From Talinum fruticosum (lineage: Eukaryota > Streptophyta > Magnoliopsida > Caryophyllales > Talinaceae): 64,000 nt of DNA. Below are positions 11,452-23,107 of the stretch, in pieces (position 1 is the stretch's first letter; each line of letters opens with the position of its first letter). The notes beneath the pieces are model-generated. The model had not been told where the DNA came from. It was given only the letters and a program-made list of their open reading frames with translations, and did not search any database. The position numbers were made by a program, and so were the translations under genes. The stretch is taken from assembly GCA_021018815.1 (NCBI GenBank), contig JAITYX010000010.1, positions 8,299,001-8,363,000 of the forward strand. The letters run 5' to 3'.

Positions 11452-12310
11452 TACGCATAAACAATCGAAACACCTTAATCCCACAATAGCTTTAAATCTT
11501 CAGCAAAAGGTGCCAAGTACACATCTATATCATTTCCTAGTTGTTTTGGCCTAGAAATCATAATTGACAACATCATGTACTTACCCTTCATACACAATGA
11601 AGATGGCAGATTGTAGACAACCAATAAAACGGGCCAATTGTTATGCTTGCTACTGAGGTCACCATGGGGGTTTATTCTGTCTGTACAGAGACCGAGACAT
11701 AGATTCCATGCCTCCCTACCAAATCCCCGTGAACAATGAATCTATCTTCTTTCACTGAGGAGAATCCGTAGGGTGACGTAACTTCTCATCAGAGATTCTT
11801 CTGTCAGCATGCCACGTCAAGTTCTTGGCATCATTTGCACTTGAAAACAAGCGCTTAAACCTCGGTATTATTGGTAAGCACCATAACAACATTGCGGGAG
11901 GTCCCTCAATACTCTCTCCATTGATGTTTTTCATTTTGTATCGAGGTACACCACATTTAGGACATTCGTGTCTATGTGCATGTTTTTCAGTATAATATGC
12001 AATCGTTGCAGCATGTATGAATCTTCTTATGCCATATGCCTATAAGATACAACATCCCCTTCACCTCATATGTACAGCTGGGAAGTACATTGTCTTCTGA
12101 GAGTATATCTTTGAGCACACTCAGCAAGTCCGTGAAACTTTTGTCACTCCAGTCATTAATTGTTTTCAAGCTAAACAACCTTAACACAGTTAATAAACGG
12201 GTATATTTATTACACCCTAGGTGTAGAGGCTTCTCCGAATCAGCTAAAAATCGCTTGAATACATGCGGTTGATTGACTAATTCACCTTCTACTTCACGAA
12301 CCATATCATC
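11452..12310 (-). pseudogene. N-terminal part of outer CACTA TNP2 transposase
   Basis: Minus-strand segments read HLGCNKYTRLLTVLRLF and LPSCTYEVKGMLYLIGIWHK (12304-11987), a CPKCGVPRYK-type zinc-binding stretch near 11960, and then LPIIPRFKRLFSS and TWHADRR (11934-11752). The order matches the TNP2 N-terminal half. It is separated from its continuation at 7693 by the hAT insertion. Several breaks make it inactive. Confidence 0.8.
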
Positions 12311-12787
12311 TAGCTTGATCTTCTAATTCCACACTAACTTTTTATTCTCAAACTATCCAACACAGACAATTCAAAAACCTATACATACCAAGCTAACATT
12401 CTGAGCGCTATACGTACCTGTATATACGTACCGCCACCTAGGATAACTTGTTATGCACAATAAGAGGTTATTTTTGAACGGGTTCTCTAAATTTATGAAA
12501 TACATACGATAATTATAAAAGCATAAATTGATAGGCAAAATGACCACAACTATACGCAAGTAAGCATGCCATTATCAAATGACATGAAAACAATAAGAGG
12601 TTATTTAGTAAATTCCTCTTTTTTCTTCAATGGTTACAATTTTTTTTGTAGTTGTTAAATTTATCTTTTTTCTTAAATGGTTATAAGTTTTTATTTGTTG
12701 TAGTTGTTAAATTTCTGTTTTTTAAGTACATATATAGCATTTCACCCTCCATTTGGTATTTAAGAGGGGTGTTTAGGTGTAGATATG
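12310..12787. other. Gene-free upstream part of outer CACTA
   Basis: AT-rich sequence with a short imperfect direct repeat (TTTTTTCTTCAATGGTTACAA / TTTTTTCTTAAATGGTTATAA, followed by TTGTAGTTGTTAAATTT) at 12620-12715. No gene seen. Confidence 0.4.
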
Positions 12788-13160
12788 TATAAGGGTTTCC
12801 TTTTTGCTTGTAGTTTGCTTGTAATTTTATTGTATTATACATAATCATAAACTAGATATGATTTTTTATGTTTACGAAATGTAGAAGATAATGAATATGA
12901 AAAAATGTCGAGAACACCCTTGAATTTGCTTTAACAACCCAAGACATAACAAGAAATGGAGTTCCCAAGACAACAAGGGTCATGGAAACTCTAATTCCTG
13001 TTATGTCTTGGGTCGATAAAACAAATTCAAGGGTAGCCTCAACATTATCCTCATATTCATTGTCCTTTGCATTATGTAAATTTAAAAAAAAATCATGTAC
13101 TCTAATTTATGATCATGTATAATACAACAAAATTACAGCCAAAAGGAAACCAAAAATTTC
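12788..13160. repeat. Large inverted repeat (foldback), arms of about 180 bp
   Basis: The left arm (GGGTTTCC, ATTGTATTATACATAATCATAA, GATAATGAATATGA, CCCTTGAATTTG, ACCCAAGACATAAC) is matched in reverse complement by the right arm, which ends GGAAACC. Only a short loop lies near 12970-12985. The innermost arms, around CCCAAGACATAACA, are nearly identical; outer parts carry mismatches and small indels. This is either a foldback MITE or an inverted duplication inside the outer CACTA. Confidence 0.8.
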
Positions 13161-13309
13161 GATAATTGGACAAATAAATACACCCCAACATCACCTCATC
13201 AAAATAAACAAATTTGAAGACAAATTTATCTTTATGACAAGTTTTTGGGAATAGCCCTATATCCAAAAATCTTTCCAATTACGTACAGTTTCTATCCATA
13301 AATTTTCTT

Positions 13310-13449
13310 CCATTTCATCCCTAAACCCTAAAACATAAATCTTTCTATTTTCCTAAACCCTCAATGATAAATCTTTCCATTTTCCTAAATCCTAAATGGT
13401 AAATCTTTCCATTTCCTTAATCCTAAACTATAAATCTTTCAATTTCCCG
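13310..13449. repeat. Short tandem repeat of about 32 bp interrupted by inner CACTA
   Basis: Units like TAAATCTTTCCATTTTCCTAAACCC repeat about four times up to 13449 and resume at 22222 (ATATTCTTTCCATTTCCCTAAATAAACCC) beyond the inner CACTA. The inner element therefore inserted into this array. Confidence 0.7.
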
Positions 13450-13479
13450 CACTACTACAAAGCTGTTAAATAGCGACAG

Positions 13480-13806
13480 AAATTAGCGACAGATACGGTT
13501 ACGTCGCCGCATAGCAATGGAATCAACGACGGAACCCGACAAAAGCGGCAGCTGTGTCGGACAGCGACGGATTTAGCGACGGAAATAAGGATCCGTTGCT
13601 AACTTGGAATTAGCGATGGAAATATCCGCCGCTAATGTAATTAGCGACGGAATGTTCCGTCGCCGGTGTTTCCGGATTTTTAGATCGAGGAAAAAAAATT
13701 AAATTTTATTATTTTAGTTGTTAGCGACGGAAAATTCCGTCGCTGTTCAGTCGCTAATTAAAATTTTTTATTAGCGACGGAACAGCGACGGACTATTCCG
13801 TCGCTA
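13480..13806. repeat. Left subterminal TAGCGACGGA repeats of inner CACTA
   Basis: More than ten copies of TTAGCGACGGAA or its complement are packed here, many as inverted pairs. They match the array at 21945-22200 near the other end. Confidence 0.9.
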
Positions 13807-14069
13807 AGTCCGAATAAATCCAGATCTGGCCTTTCGGCCGGACCGATTAATGAAAGCGAAGAGAGAGAGAAGTCCAAGCGAATTACGAGCGAGAGTGTCG
13901 AGCCCCCTCGACATGCGCCCGCCGCCGCCGTCTCCGACCGTCCCTCCTTCCATCCGCCGCGTGAGGAACCCGAAGCCCAAAGGCGAGTGAGTTCTCCTTG
14001 GTTGCTCCCCCTTGTGCCGCCGCTGCTGCCGCTGGAGGACGCCGCCGCCCATGCCGCCGCCTAGTGCAA

Positions 14070-14870
14070 GGTATTGTTTTATTGATTTTTATTTGATTTA
14101 GGGGTTTTTAATAATTTTACTTCAAATTGATGAATTTATATAATTTATTGCAAATTAATGTTGTTTGTGAATGAATTTGAAAAGAAAAATGTGCAATTTT
14201 CTTATTTATGTATAAATGTTATATTGTTTAAAGTATATGAGGTTAGATTCGTTGGAAATTATTGTTAAAAGTGAAGTAAATATTATTTATGTATAGATGA
14301 TGTGTTGGTTAAAGTATGTGAGGTTAGATTTGTTGGAAATTAATATTGAAGTTGAAGTAAATGTTATTTATGTATAAAATTTGTGTTGTTTAAAGTATAT
14401 GGGGTTAGATTTGTTGGAAATTATTGTTGAAGTTGATGTAAATGTTATTTGTGATTTATATATGTGCAATTGTTTGTGGTTTATTTATAAATTTATTTAA
14501 CATTGGACAAATTATTAATAAATAGTGGTTAGTTGTGTGAAATTAGGAATGAAATGTTTGTTGTAAAATTTGAAATAATTGTATACATTCTAATTGTGTG
14601 TGCGTTATTTTATACTAATTAGGTAGAAATAATATAATCAATTATTTTTGTGTGAGTATATTTTATGCTAATTAGGTATGATTAGTTTAATTATGACATA
14701 AATACTTATGAGTAAAATATAGAAATTAAAGAAATTTATGTATAAGACAAGTATATATGCATAATGGTTATATATATTATGTTCATTATAGAAGAAATGT
14801 AATCATAACATCTTCATGTATTGATTACTATAACTAATAATTTAATAAATTGTTAAATGTCAATCGAGAA
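14070..14870. other. AT-rich leader between CACTA end and TNP2
   Basis: No coding sequence. Contains three imperfect direct repeats of about 80 bp around GTTTAAAGTATATGAGGTTAGATTCGTTGGAAATTA (14228, 14310, 14390). Confidence 0.5.
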
Positions 14871-14875
14871 TATAT

Positions 14876-17458
14876 ATGGACGGGCCTACGCATCGTAGAT
14901 GGATGTATTGTAAGTTATTACCTGGTAGAGTTGGGTATAGACAAGAGTTTTTAGACGGGATTGAGGAGTTTGATGCACATGCTAGAAGTCAATCAGAATT
15001 TGTACATAATCAACAATATAGGTGTCCATGTCGCAAATGCAAAAATCGGAAGTATAAGGATCCCGATGAAGTTAAGTTACACCTTTATCAATATGGTTTT
15101 CTTCCAAACTATTGGTATTGGACTAGTCATGGAGAAATAGATCCTCATTTACATGAGGATGGTGGTATGACTTCTAACATATTTAACAACAAAAGTGGCT
15201 CCAATCATATGAACTACGGCAATGTAGCATCAAATATCGACCGTATGAATGACATGGTCACAGATGCCATGATCTCAAATCAAGACTCTACAAGTGAGCC
15301 TCCAAATACCCTTGCCCAAACTTTCTTTAATATGGTTGAGGCTGCCCAATGACCTTTATGGGTAGGAAACAAAACTCACACTGAGTTGTGCTGCCACCGT
15401 TAGAATGTTGAGTATCAAGTCCGACTACAACATGCCTCAAAATTGCTTTAATGAAATTGCTCAACTTATGAAGGAGATTTGTCCGCCTGATAACCGAGTT
15501 CCTCGTGACATTCACCATGCAAAGAAGGTCATTAAAAATCTTAGGATGGATGTTCAAAAATTGACTGTCTGTCGAAAAGGTTGCATGTTGTTCTACAAAA
15601 AGGACATTAATCTTGATTCATGCAAGTTTTGTGGTCATGCGAGATGGAAGTGTCAAAGGGAAAGACAAGGAAAAAGTCAAAGAACTTCGTTTGCAAGAAT
15701 GCATTACTTGCCATTAATACCAAGACTTCAGCGCTTGTTTGCTTCAAAAACCACAGCAGAGCACATGAGATGTCATTATGAGAATGTAAGAGAGGATGGT
15801 GTCCTATGTCATCCTTCGGATGGTGAAGCATGGAAATATTTTGATAGAGTTCACCTCGAATTTGCTAGTGAGCCTAGAAATATTAGACTTGGTTTGTGCG
15901 AGGATGGGTTTAATCCATTCAGCCAACCTTCAAGGTCTTATTCAATCTGGCCAGTCGTTGTTACGCCCTATAATCTACCACCAGAGTTATGCATGACGAC
16001 GCCTTATATGTTCTTGACATGCATCATACTAGGGCCTACATATCAGAAAAATAAAATTGATGTGTATTTGCAGCCTCTTATTGACGAGTTGAAAACACTA
16101 TGGGAAGATGGTGTGGAAACATATGATATTTCAAAAGGTGAGAACTTTCTAATGAAGGCTGCGTTGATGTGGACCATTAATGATTTCCCGGCCTATTGTA
16201 TGTTGTCGGGATAAAGTACTCATGGTGCCATGTCATACTCGGTATGTGTGAATAAAAAAAAATTAAAACTTAGAAATGGGCGAAAATTTTCATGGTTTGA
16301 TTTCCATCGGCGGTTTTTGCCACGAAGTCACGAGTTCCAAAGGAATAGCACACCATTTATAAAAGGAAAAACCGTACATTCGGGTCCTCCTAGTCAATAT
16401 ACGGAGGAAGAAATAAAACAATGGGTTGAGAACTTGCCCAAAGTAACGGAAGAGCAAGAAATTAACATTTCGGGGTTCAAAAAGGATCATAATTGGACAA
16501 AACAAAGCATATTTTGGGAGCTTCCATATTGGAAAGATCAATTGCTTCACCACAATAGATGTGATGCACATTGAAAAGAACTTTTTAGAATATAATTAAC
16601 ATCTGTTATGGATATTCCTGGGAAAATAAAGGATGATATCAAGGCAAGAATGGATTTGGAAGAGCTGTGTGATCATGTGGAGTTGAATTTAAAGCATGGA
16701 GTAAATGGTAAAATTCTAAAATCAAAGGCAAAATATGTGTTGACGTTGGAGCGAGAAGAGGGCAATATGTGAATGGGCAAGAGAGTTGAAAATGCCGGAT
16801 GATTACTTGTTCTAACATTTCATACCTTGTAGACCCAAACTCCACTAAGTTCTATAGCATGAAAAGTCATGATTGTCATGATTGTCATGTTTTCATGGAG
16901 AGTCTTCTTCCAATAGCATTTAGTGTACTCTCGGACGAGGTTTTAGCGCCTCTCATTGAAATTAGTGAGTTTTTCAAGAACCTTTTCTCATCTGTTTTAC
17001 GGGATGCGGAGTTAGAGAAAATGCATCAAAATATTTCAATAACACTTTGTAAATGGGAAACAATATTTCCTCCTGGGTTTTTCAATGTGATGGAACACTT
17101 GCCTGTTCACTTAGCGGAGGAAGCAAAATTGGGTGGTCCGGTACAATACTGGTGGATATATCCATTTGAGAGGTTCTTTGGCCGATTGAAGAGATCCATA
17201 GGAAACAAATCGAAGCCTGAAGGGAGTATCGCTGAAAAATATGCACAATTTGAAGAAACATATTTTGCATCTTACTATTTCGGCTCTAACGTGACTTGCA
17301 TCCGCAATAGAAGTCGACGAAATGAAGGGAGTGAAGTTCCATACCACAATCCTACTATTCAAGTATTCATACCAAAAGGCGCTCCAATTGGGAAGTTCAC
17401 TCCGTGTTTCCTTGATGATAAGGAAGAGACAGTCTGCACATGTCCATGTTTTACTTGA
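14876..17458 (+). pseudogene. TNP2-like transposase of inner CACTA, broken
   Basis: The first segment (14876-15352) is a Transpos_assoc domain with WMYCKLLPG, CPCRKCKNRK and WTSHGE. Next come CKFCGHARWK and PLIPRLQRLFASKT, TINDFPAYCMLSG (to 16214), then SYSVCVNKKK, WELPYWKD (to 16574), SHDCHDCHVFMESLLP, MEHLPVHLAEEAK and WWIYPFERFFGRLKR (16799-17458). This is the full TNP2 order. Breaks seen: a stop near 15350 followed by a 2-bp frameshift, a stop at 16212, a frameshift near 16560, and further shifts at 16620-16800. The start is the first ATG of the Transpos_assoc domain. Confidence 0.9.
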
Positions 17459-17459
17459 A

Positions 17460-17810
17460 CTGTTCCGAAGTTAAACCTTACTTGAGTGAGTTTATCTTGT
17501 CCTATACAACACTCATTTCAATGAATTTTTTCGCAATGATGATGTCATATTAATAAACAATTTAAACTCAGTCTCTTCTAAGACAAAAACGAGCTATGTA
17601 TGCTGATGTTAGTGATGCTTGTAATTGATGCAATGGTGGAAAGTGAGTTCGAAGATTGGTTCAAAGGAGCTGTGAGTATCATATATTAAGACTTAATGCT
17701 CATGCCTCAAATTTATTAGTATTCGATTTTCAATTTTAATAAACTAAACCAATACTATGTTATTGACATAGATTCATTGTTATCGAGTATATCATAATGA
17801 AAAGCATGTT
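17460..17810. other. Non-coding gap or intron between TNP2 and DUF4216 parts
   Basis: No continuous coding sequence. It probably contains the degraded 3' part of TNP2 and an intron, as expected between these domains. Confidence 0.35.
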
Positions 17811-17813
17811 TAC

Positions 17814-18577
17814 TTGATGCAATTAGCTCAAGGTCCTTTAAGGACAGTGAAAACATGGACAGCATACACAATAAATGGAATGTTATTTCATATTGAGGCT
17901 CGAAATGAAGGGAAGATGACCTTCAATTATGGTGTTTGTGTGAAACGAACTGATGGAGGACATGTTGAAAATATTTACTACGACATCTTGCAAGAAGTAG
18001 TTGAAGTTGAATATGTTAGTGAACCAATAAAAAGGTGTGTGTTGTTTAAATGCGATTGGTTTGACCCTAGTCGTCCTCGGGGAACTCGGGGCCATAAATT
18101 TGGTTCGTATGTTGAAGTGCATCGTACAAGGCATTATCGTAAGTACGATCATTTCATATTTACTAGTACTGCAACTCAGGTGTATTATATGTCATATCCA
18201 CAAGGGGTCCCTAGAGAAAAGCTGAATTGGTTCGTTGTAGTGGCAGCAAAACCAAGGGCCGAGTTGATGACCAATATACTTTTCCTCTTGCATTTCAAGA
18301 GGATAGTATCGGTATAGTCGATCCTATAATGGAAACTTTGTCGGACACTTTGGTTGATAACTCAATATCAGCAGCAGAATTAGTTGATGATGTTATTTTA
18401 AACCAAGAAGATGGGATTGAGGATGTTAGTGAAGAAGAGGATGGTGAAGAAGATGAGGAAGGTGAATGGGATGATGATAACATCACCGATGAGGAAGACG
18501 AACATCTCATATTCAATTATGCCGAAGAGGATAGTGAAAAAGACAATGATGATACTGATGATGAGGATGATGGCTAG
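17814..18577 (+). pseudogene. DUF4216 domain and acidic tail of inner CACTA transposase
   Basis: The first 167 codons contain TINGMLFHIEARNEGKMTFN, NYGVCVKR, CVLFKCDWFDP and TATQVYYMSYPQG, which follow the DUF4216 pattern. From 18227 a second, overlapping frame gives a very acidic C-terminal tail of Asp/Glu runs ending at 18577, as is common in CACTA transposases. A one-step frameshift near 18250-18310 must join the two. The function is DNA transposition of this element; the present copy is disrupted. Confidence 0.75.
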
Positions 18578-19827
18578 TTGAACATGTTCTTTTTTTGGTT
18601 TGTTTTCTATTGAATAAATTTTATTTATGTTGTAATCAAATGAATTCTTATTAATGTAATGAAGGTGAAACAATTGAAGTGTAATTTCTTAATAGAAGAA
18701 TATTTATATCTAACGCTTACATGTTTATATGTTTACTAATGTTTCTATTTTGTTTTATATTGAATCACTTTAACCGTTGGATGTTTACTAATAATGTTTT
18801 TATATTGTTTATGTTAGGAAATATGGAGAGAGGTAGAGGCAGGCACGATTTCCCACATCTTCCAAAGCAAGTATGACGGAGCATGGCCTACATGGGGTAA
18901 AGTTCCTCAATCATAACGTGATTTGTGGTTTTCTGAGTTTAAGGTAATGAAAAATCTTTAGTTTTTGAATTTCAGATAACATAATGACTTATTGTGCATG
19001 TTTGAGCATTATATTATAATTTCATAACTTATAAACTACTTTTTCATTTATACAGAAATTTTTCACTTGGTCACCAACCAATGAAGTCCAAATAAGAAGA
19101 AATTTTGAGAAGAAAGGAAGTGATCGATTGAAGGACTTCATGCTGAAGGCAAGGAAAAATAAGAAGAAGCCGAAATGGTTGGGTGACAACTACTGGCAAG
19201 AGTTGTTGGAATATTGGGAAGCTGCTGATTACAAGAAGTTACGCGAGCGGGCTCGGAAAAACCGCCATGCTGATCAAGGTGGACTTGGTTCATCGCTCCA
19301 TACTTGTGGCTCAATCCCTATGACGGAGCATAAGCGGCAATTGGTACATACCCCTTATTACTTATTACACATGTAACTATTAACATGTTCATATTAGTAA
19401 ATTAAATCTATACTAACACCAGTTTCTATTTAGATGAAGAAGCTTAAAGGAGTTCAGCCTCTACCGACCCAACTATTTTCACGAACTCACAAAACAAAAA
19501 AGGACAAATGGGTCGACCAAAAATCCAAGGCCATTTATGTGAGTAACCTTTATATATGCAATTTTCATATTTTTCAATATATGGTTTTCTTTGACAATCT
19601 GTGATAGTTACATGCCTCAAATATTTATATATTATTCAGGAAAAGTTTCAAAAAGAGTGGGAAAAGTTGCAAAACACTCAACCCACTCAACCTTCTACTG
19701 ATGACCCCAACTCTTCGAGGATCATGTCTCCATTCCTTCACAACATGAGTTGTGGGTCAAAGCCAATGCGAATAGGAAAGGTCGCATTTATGGACTTGGA
19801 TCCGAGGCTAAAAACTTAAAACCAACC

Positions 19828-21336
19828 TGTTAAACCTCGTTTTTGTCGATTTTTAAGGCATTATTTAACCCAATTCTAAGATGATTTCAATGATATTTAT
19901 TTAGTTTTGGGTTAGATTTTGCTCACTTTCTCTTTATCGTCACCTAAGCTCGTAAATCTCTTTATTACAGGTTTTTGGGCTTAAATTTGAGAGATACGAG
20001 GTAAATTTGATGAAAAGCGATGAAGAGAAGAGTTCGGGCCCAAGAGGAAGCAAGAAAGAAGCCTAAAACACATCAAGAGAAGTCGCACAACCCCTCAGTG
20101 CGAAGCTGCACAGCCGTGCGAGATCATCGAGCGAAAGGCCCGAAGTGAAGGAAGGCCACACGGCCCCCTGTGCATATCTTGCACGGCCGTGCGACAAGTT
20201 ACGGAAGTTGAAGACGAGCACGGCACCCGTGCGAACGTGCACGGCCGTGCAAAACAGGCAGATAGCACAGACTTTTCGCACGGCCGGCTGTGCGAGAACC
20301 TGCACGGCTGTGCGAACTGCGGTAGATGTTCGCACGGTACCCGTGCGACTTTCGCACGGTACCCCGTGCGACTTTCGCACGGCCGTGTGACTACTGTTTC
20401 GGCGGTTATTTATGTTTCCTAACTGTAATTGTTGAAGGATTCTATTCCATAATGTAGAGATTTAGCTAGGGTTTTCGAGAGAGCTCGAGAGGAGACTCAA
20501 GAACACTCATTATTGTTTATCTACTTCAAGTTTTTATGATTGAATTGCATCAAGCTTTTTATTCGGTAATCGTAATTTCTTCTCTTTGTCTTTTCTTCAC
20601 AATTTCTCTTCGTTTCTCTATGGCTATTTTTCCCAATCTTTGTCAATTGTTTAGTATCATGTTTAGGGGCTAATTTCTCTGCTTAGGTTGGGATTGATCC
20701 TTATTATGCCTTGATAATCATGAATCGAGTACCAATCGAGTTGTTCTATGCTTGTTAGGTTAGAATTCACTTCGTTCATCACTTTTTCATTGATTATCTC
20801 GAAAGAGGACTCTTTTGCTCTTATTAGGGTTTTGTGAACATCGAAAGATGAGAACTTACCTAGAATGACGTTGTGAACGATTAGAACTTTGATATGAAAA
20901 TAATTAAGGTTTTAATTGGGGGTTGTGATGAGATGCATTCATTGTGATTTTGCCCTTTATTAATCCCATGAAAATAGGTGATTGGATTGTGCAAGATTAG
21001 TCTTTGACCTTCGAAAGTAGGCGAAGATAGGCTTAATTGGTGTCTCCCTCTTCTAAACTATTAGCATAGGCAAATCTCAAACGGTATTCGATTTTGGTTT
21101 CAGGCGTATTAGTGTGATTAATCCCAATCTAAGGCTTTTTATTCATCGGTTTCTCTTAGTTATTTTGTTATTAGTTGATCCAAAAACCAAATCATTGTCG
21201 ACCTGAGTTTTTACCTAGATTAGAGTTTTTAGGTAGATTTAGTATTTGAAAGCGAGTTCCTTGTGGACACGACCCGTACTTGCCGGTTCCTAGCTACAGC
21301 TACACCGTGCACTTGCGGTATATATTTCTCTCAGCA
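19828..21336 (+). mobile_element. Solo LTR, Athila-like family 1
   Basis: A 1509-bp sequence TGTTAAACCTCG...TCAGCA is flanked by a perfect 5-bp duplication CAACC (19823-19827 and 21337-21341). It is homologous end to end to the LTRs of the Athila-like element at 36009-51619 and to the solo LTR at 46774-48310. No internal region is present, so it arose by LTR-LTR recombination. It interrupts the TNPA-like gene of the inner CACTA. It carries the GCACGGCCGTGC cluster (about 20095-20395). Confidence 0.92.
20095..20395. repeat. Cluster of GCACGG/CCGTGC dyads in LTR family 1
   Basis: About ten near-palindromes of the form GCACGG(0-6 nt)CCGTGC stand about 25-45 bp apart. Equivalent clusters are at 36950-37255, 47025-47310 and 51080-51365. 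Confidence 0.85.
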
Positions 21337-21944
21337 CAACCATGTCCTTCAAATCACCGAAAGCTTCTACTTCGGATGACTCATATTTGAGAGCAACGAG
21401 TGCATAATTTAACTTCGAGTTACATCAATGGATTGAGCATGCTCGTGTGCTTGGGTTGGAAAATAGGCAGCTTAAAGAAAAGGTGGACAGTTACGCTGAG
21501 TCAATAACACGCTTCACTTGGATTCATGAAATCTCAGCAAGCATCCGGATCTCACCGTCGACCGAGTACAACCACAAGAGGAAGAGGAAGAGGAAGAGTG
21601 AGGACCACTGGATCGATTCATTGTGAGCTTTTGTGTTTATGGGTTCTTGTGAACATTTTGCAAACTTTTAACACGTGTTTATGGTTTCTTGTGAACTTTT
21701 GTATGGTTGTTTTTGTGAACTTGTGAATTGGTTTTAAATATGTTTGGATTGTTCATGATTTTGAACATGTATGTTGGATTTGTATATCCGACTTGGATGA
21801 GTACTTTGTGGTCGGCATATGTAAATGCCAAATGTAAATGTCATATATGTGAATGTTGGATTTGTATAATCCATTCACAATTTTTGTATTAGGGTAACGA
21901 ATTATTAGAAAAATGTATTTTGGAATTCTGCCAAGATAGCGACG

Positions 21945-22200
21945 GATCAGCGACGAACAGCGACGGAACAACAATGGATCAACGCGGATCAGCGATGGAA
22001 ATTACCATTTCCGTCGCCAAATTAGCGACGGAAAACTAATTCCGTCGCTGATTTACATCAGCTACGGAAGCAGTTTCCGTCGCAGGTAACGACGGATTCG
22101 GCGAATTCCGTCGCTAAAATTTAGCAACTCGGCTTTTAGCGACGGAATATTTCCGTCACTATTTCACAATTGTCCGTCGCTATTTCCGTCGCTAATTGTC
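21945..22200. repeat. Right subterminal TAGCGACGGA repeats of inner CACTA
   Basis: Dense array of TAGCGACGGA and TCCGTCGCTA, ending at the terminal CTAGTAGTG. Confidence 0.9.
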
Positions 22201-22215
22201 TGTTTTCTAGTAGTG

Positions 22216-22856
22216 CCTAACCATATATTCTTTCCATTTCCCTAAATAAACCCTAAGCCATATATCATTCCATTTTCCTAAATACTAAACCCCAACCCAT
22301 TTTTCAAAATCTCAAACATTTCAAAAATTTTCAACTTTACAAACTAGACAAATACATTCAATATTCACCAACATTGTCAAATATTTCAAAAATCTCAACA
22401 TTCAACTAAGTATTAAATGCATTTAACATTCAACTAACCAATTTTGCAAATACATTCAACATTCAACAGTACCCACATTCAACATTCAACATTTCAAAAA
22501 TCTCAAACATTACCCACATTTTCAACATTCAACTAAGTGCGCACAAATACATTCAACATTCAATTGACCAATGTTGCACATAACTTAAAGCAAAAAATAA
22601 GAGAGGGAGAGAAGTTGCATACCGGCAGTGACGACAGCGAGAGTGAGAAAGAGGCGAGAGGGAGCAGCAACCACAGCGAATGGATGGCAGCGACGACTAT
22701 GAGGAAAGCGAAAGTAGCGATTGATGACGGCGAGGAGAGCGAGAGTAAGTGAGACGAGAGCAAGAGTGGACAGCCAGAGTAAGAGAGGGAGTAAAGAGCG
22801 AGAGAACAAACTGGTGGGCGGTAGTTCTCATGTTAGTTTTTTTTTTTTTTGGGACA
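22216..22856. other. Right arm of outer CACTA without a gene
   Basis: Contains about nine copies of ACATTCAAC between 22340 and 22562, then a purine-rich patch (22600-22810). It lies where the 5' leader of the minus-strand transposase gene should be. No domain is seen. Confidence 0.45.
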
Positions 22857-23100
22857 GACTTTTTACTACGGTTTAACGAAAGAACCATAGTAATAGAGCA
22901 CCTATTACTACGGTTCTTTCATTGATTGTAGTAAAAAAGTGGACACATTGATCTATTACTACAGTTCAATGAAAGAACCGTATAGTAACGAGTGAAATTA
23001 AAGAACGAGTTATTAACAAAAATGTCACCACCTCATTTTTTTTAGTATGATTTTCATTTTTAACCGTTGTAAAAAGCCTGTAATAAAAAATCATTTCTTT
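22857..23100. repeat. Right subterminal repeats of outer CACTA
   Basis: Repeated TTACTACGGTT(C)TTT and its complement match the array at 2975-3230, then run into the terminal TTTTGTAGTG. Confidence 0.7.
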
Positions 23101-23107
23101 TGTAGTG

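Larger units (their letters stand above)
18823..21624 (+). pseudogene. TNPA-like (Transposase_24 type) gene, split by solo LTR
   Basis: Exon-like pieces run 18823-18942, 19055-19345, 19434-19538, 19640-19827 and 21337-21624, with GTAATG/GTACAT/GTGAGT-type donors and CAG acceptors between them. Coding pieces include KFFTWSPTNEVQIRRNFEKK, WLGDNYWQELLEYWE and WEKLQNTQPTQPS. After the LTR come MSFKSPKASTSDDS and a coiled-coil-like LENRQLKEKVDSYAESI. This fits the second, DNA-binding gene of En/Spm elements. The solo LTR and internal stops inactivate it. Exon limits are estimates. Confidence 0.65.
13450..22215 (+). mobile_element. Inner CACTA (En/Spm) element, 8.8 kb including a solo LTR
   Basis: The ends read CACTACTACAAAG and, on the other strand, CACTACTAGAAAA. 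Both are followed by arrays of TTAGCGACGGAA in both orientations (13480-13806 and 21945-22200). The 3-bp flanks CCG and CCT match at two of three positions. The element carries a plus-strand TNP2/DUF4216 region (14876-18577) and a TNPA-like gene (18823-21624). A solo LTR (19828-21336) lies in the second gene. The coding parts are broken, so it is not autonomous now. Confidence 0.9.
2959..23107 (-). mobile_element. Outer CACTA (En/Spm) composite element, about 20 kb with insertions
   Basis: The left end reads CACTACAACA and the right end, on the other strand, CACTACAAAA. Both are followed by subterminal repeats built on TTACTACGGTTCTTT and its complement (about 2975-3230 and 22857-23100). The 3-bp flanks are AAC and AAT, so the TSD has one mismatch. 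The coding direction is minus: TNP2 N-terminal part (12310-11452), central part (7693-6224), DUF4216 (4544-3953) and a Ulp1-like relic (about 3830-3745). Removing the three insertions (MULE, hAT, inner CACTA) leaves about 6 kb. The left terminus is the less certain end. Confidence 0.7.

Noticed and set aside
18295..18673. Minus-strand Ser-rich and hydrophobic ORFs
   Set aside because: Antisense shadows of the acidic tail of the inner CACTA transposase.
20063..20422. Three overlapping ORFs on both strands
   Set aside because: Open only because the GCACGGCCGTGC repeats lack stops; they lie in a solo LTR.
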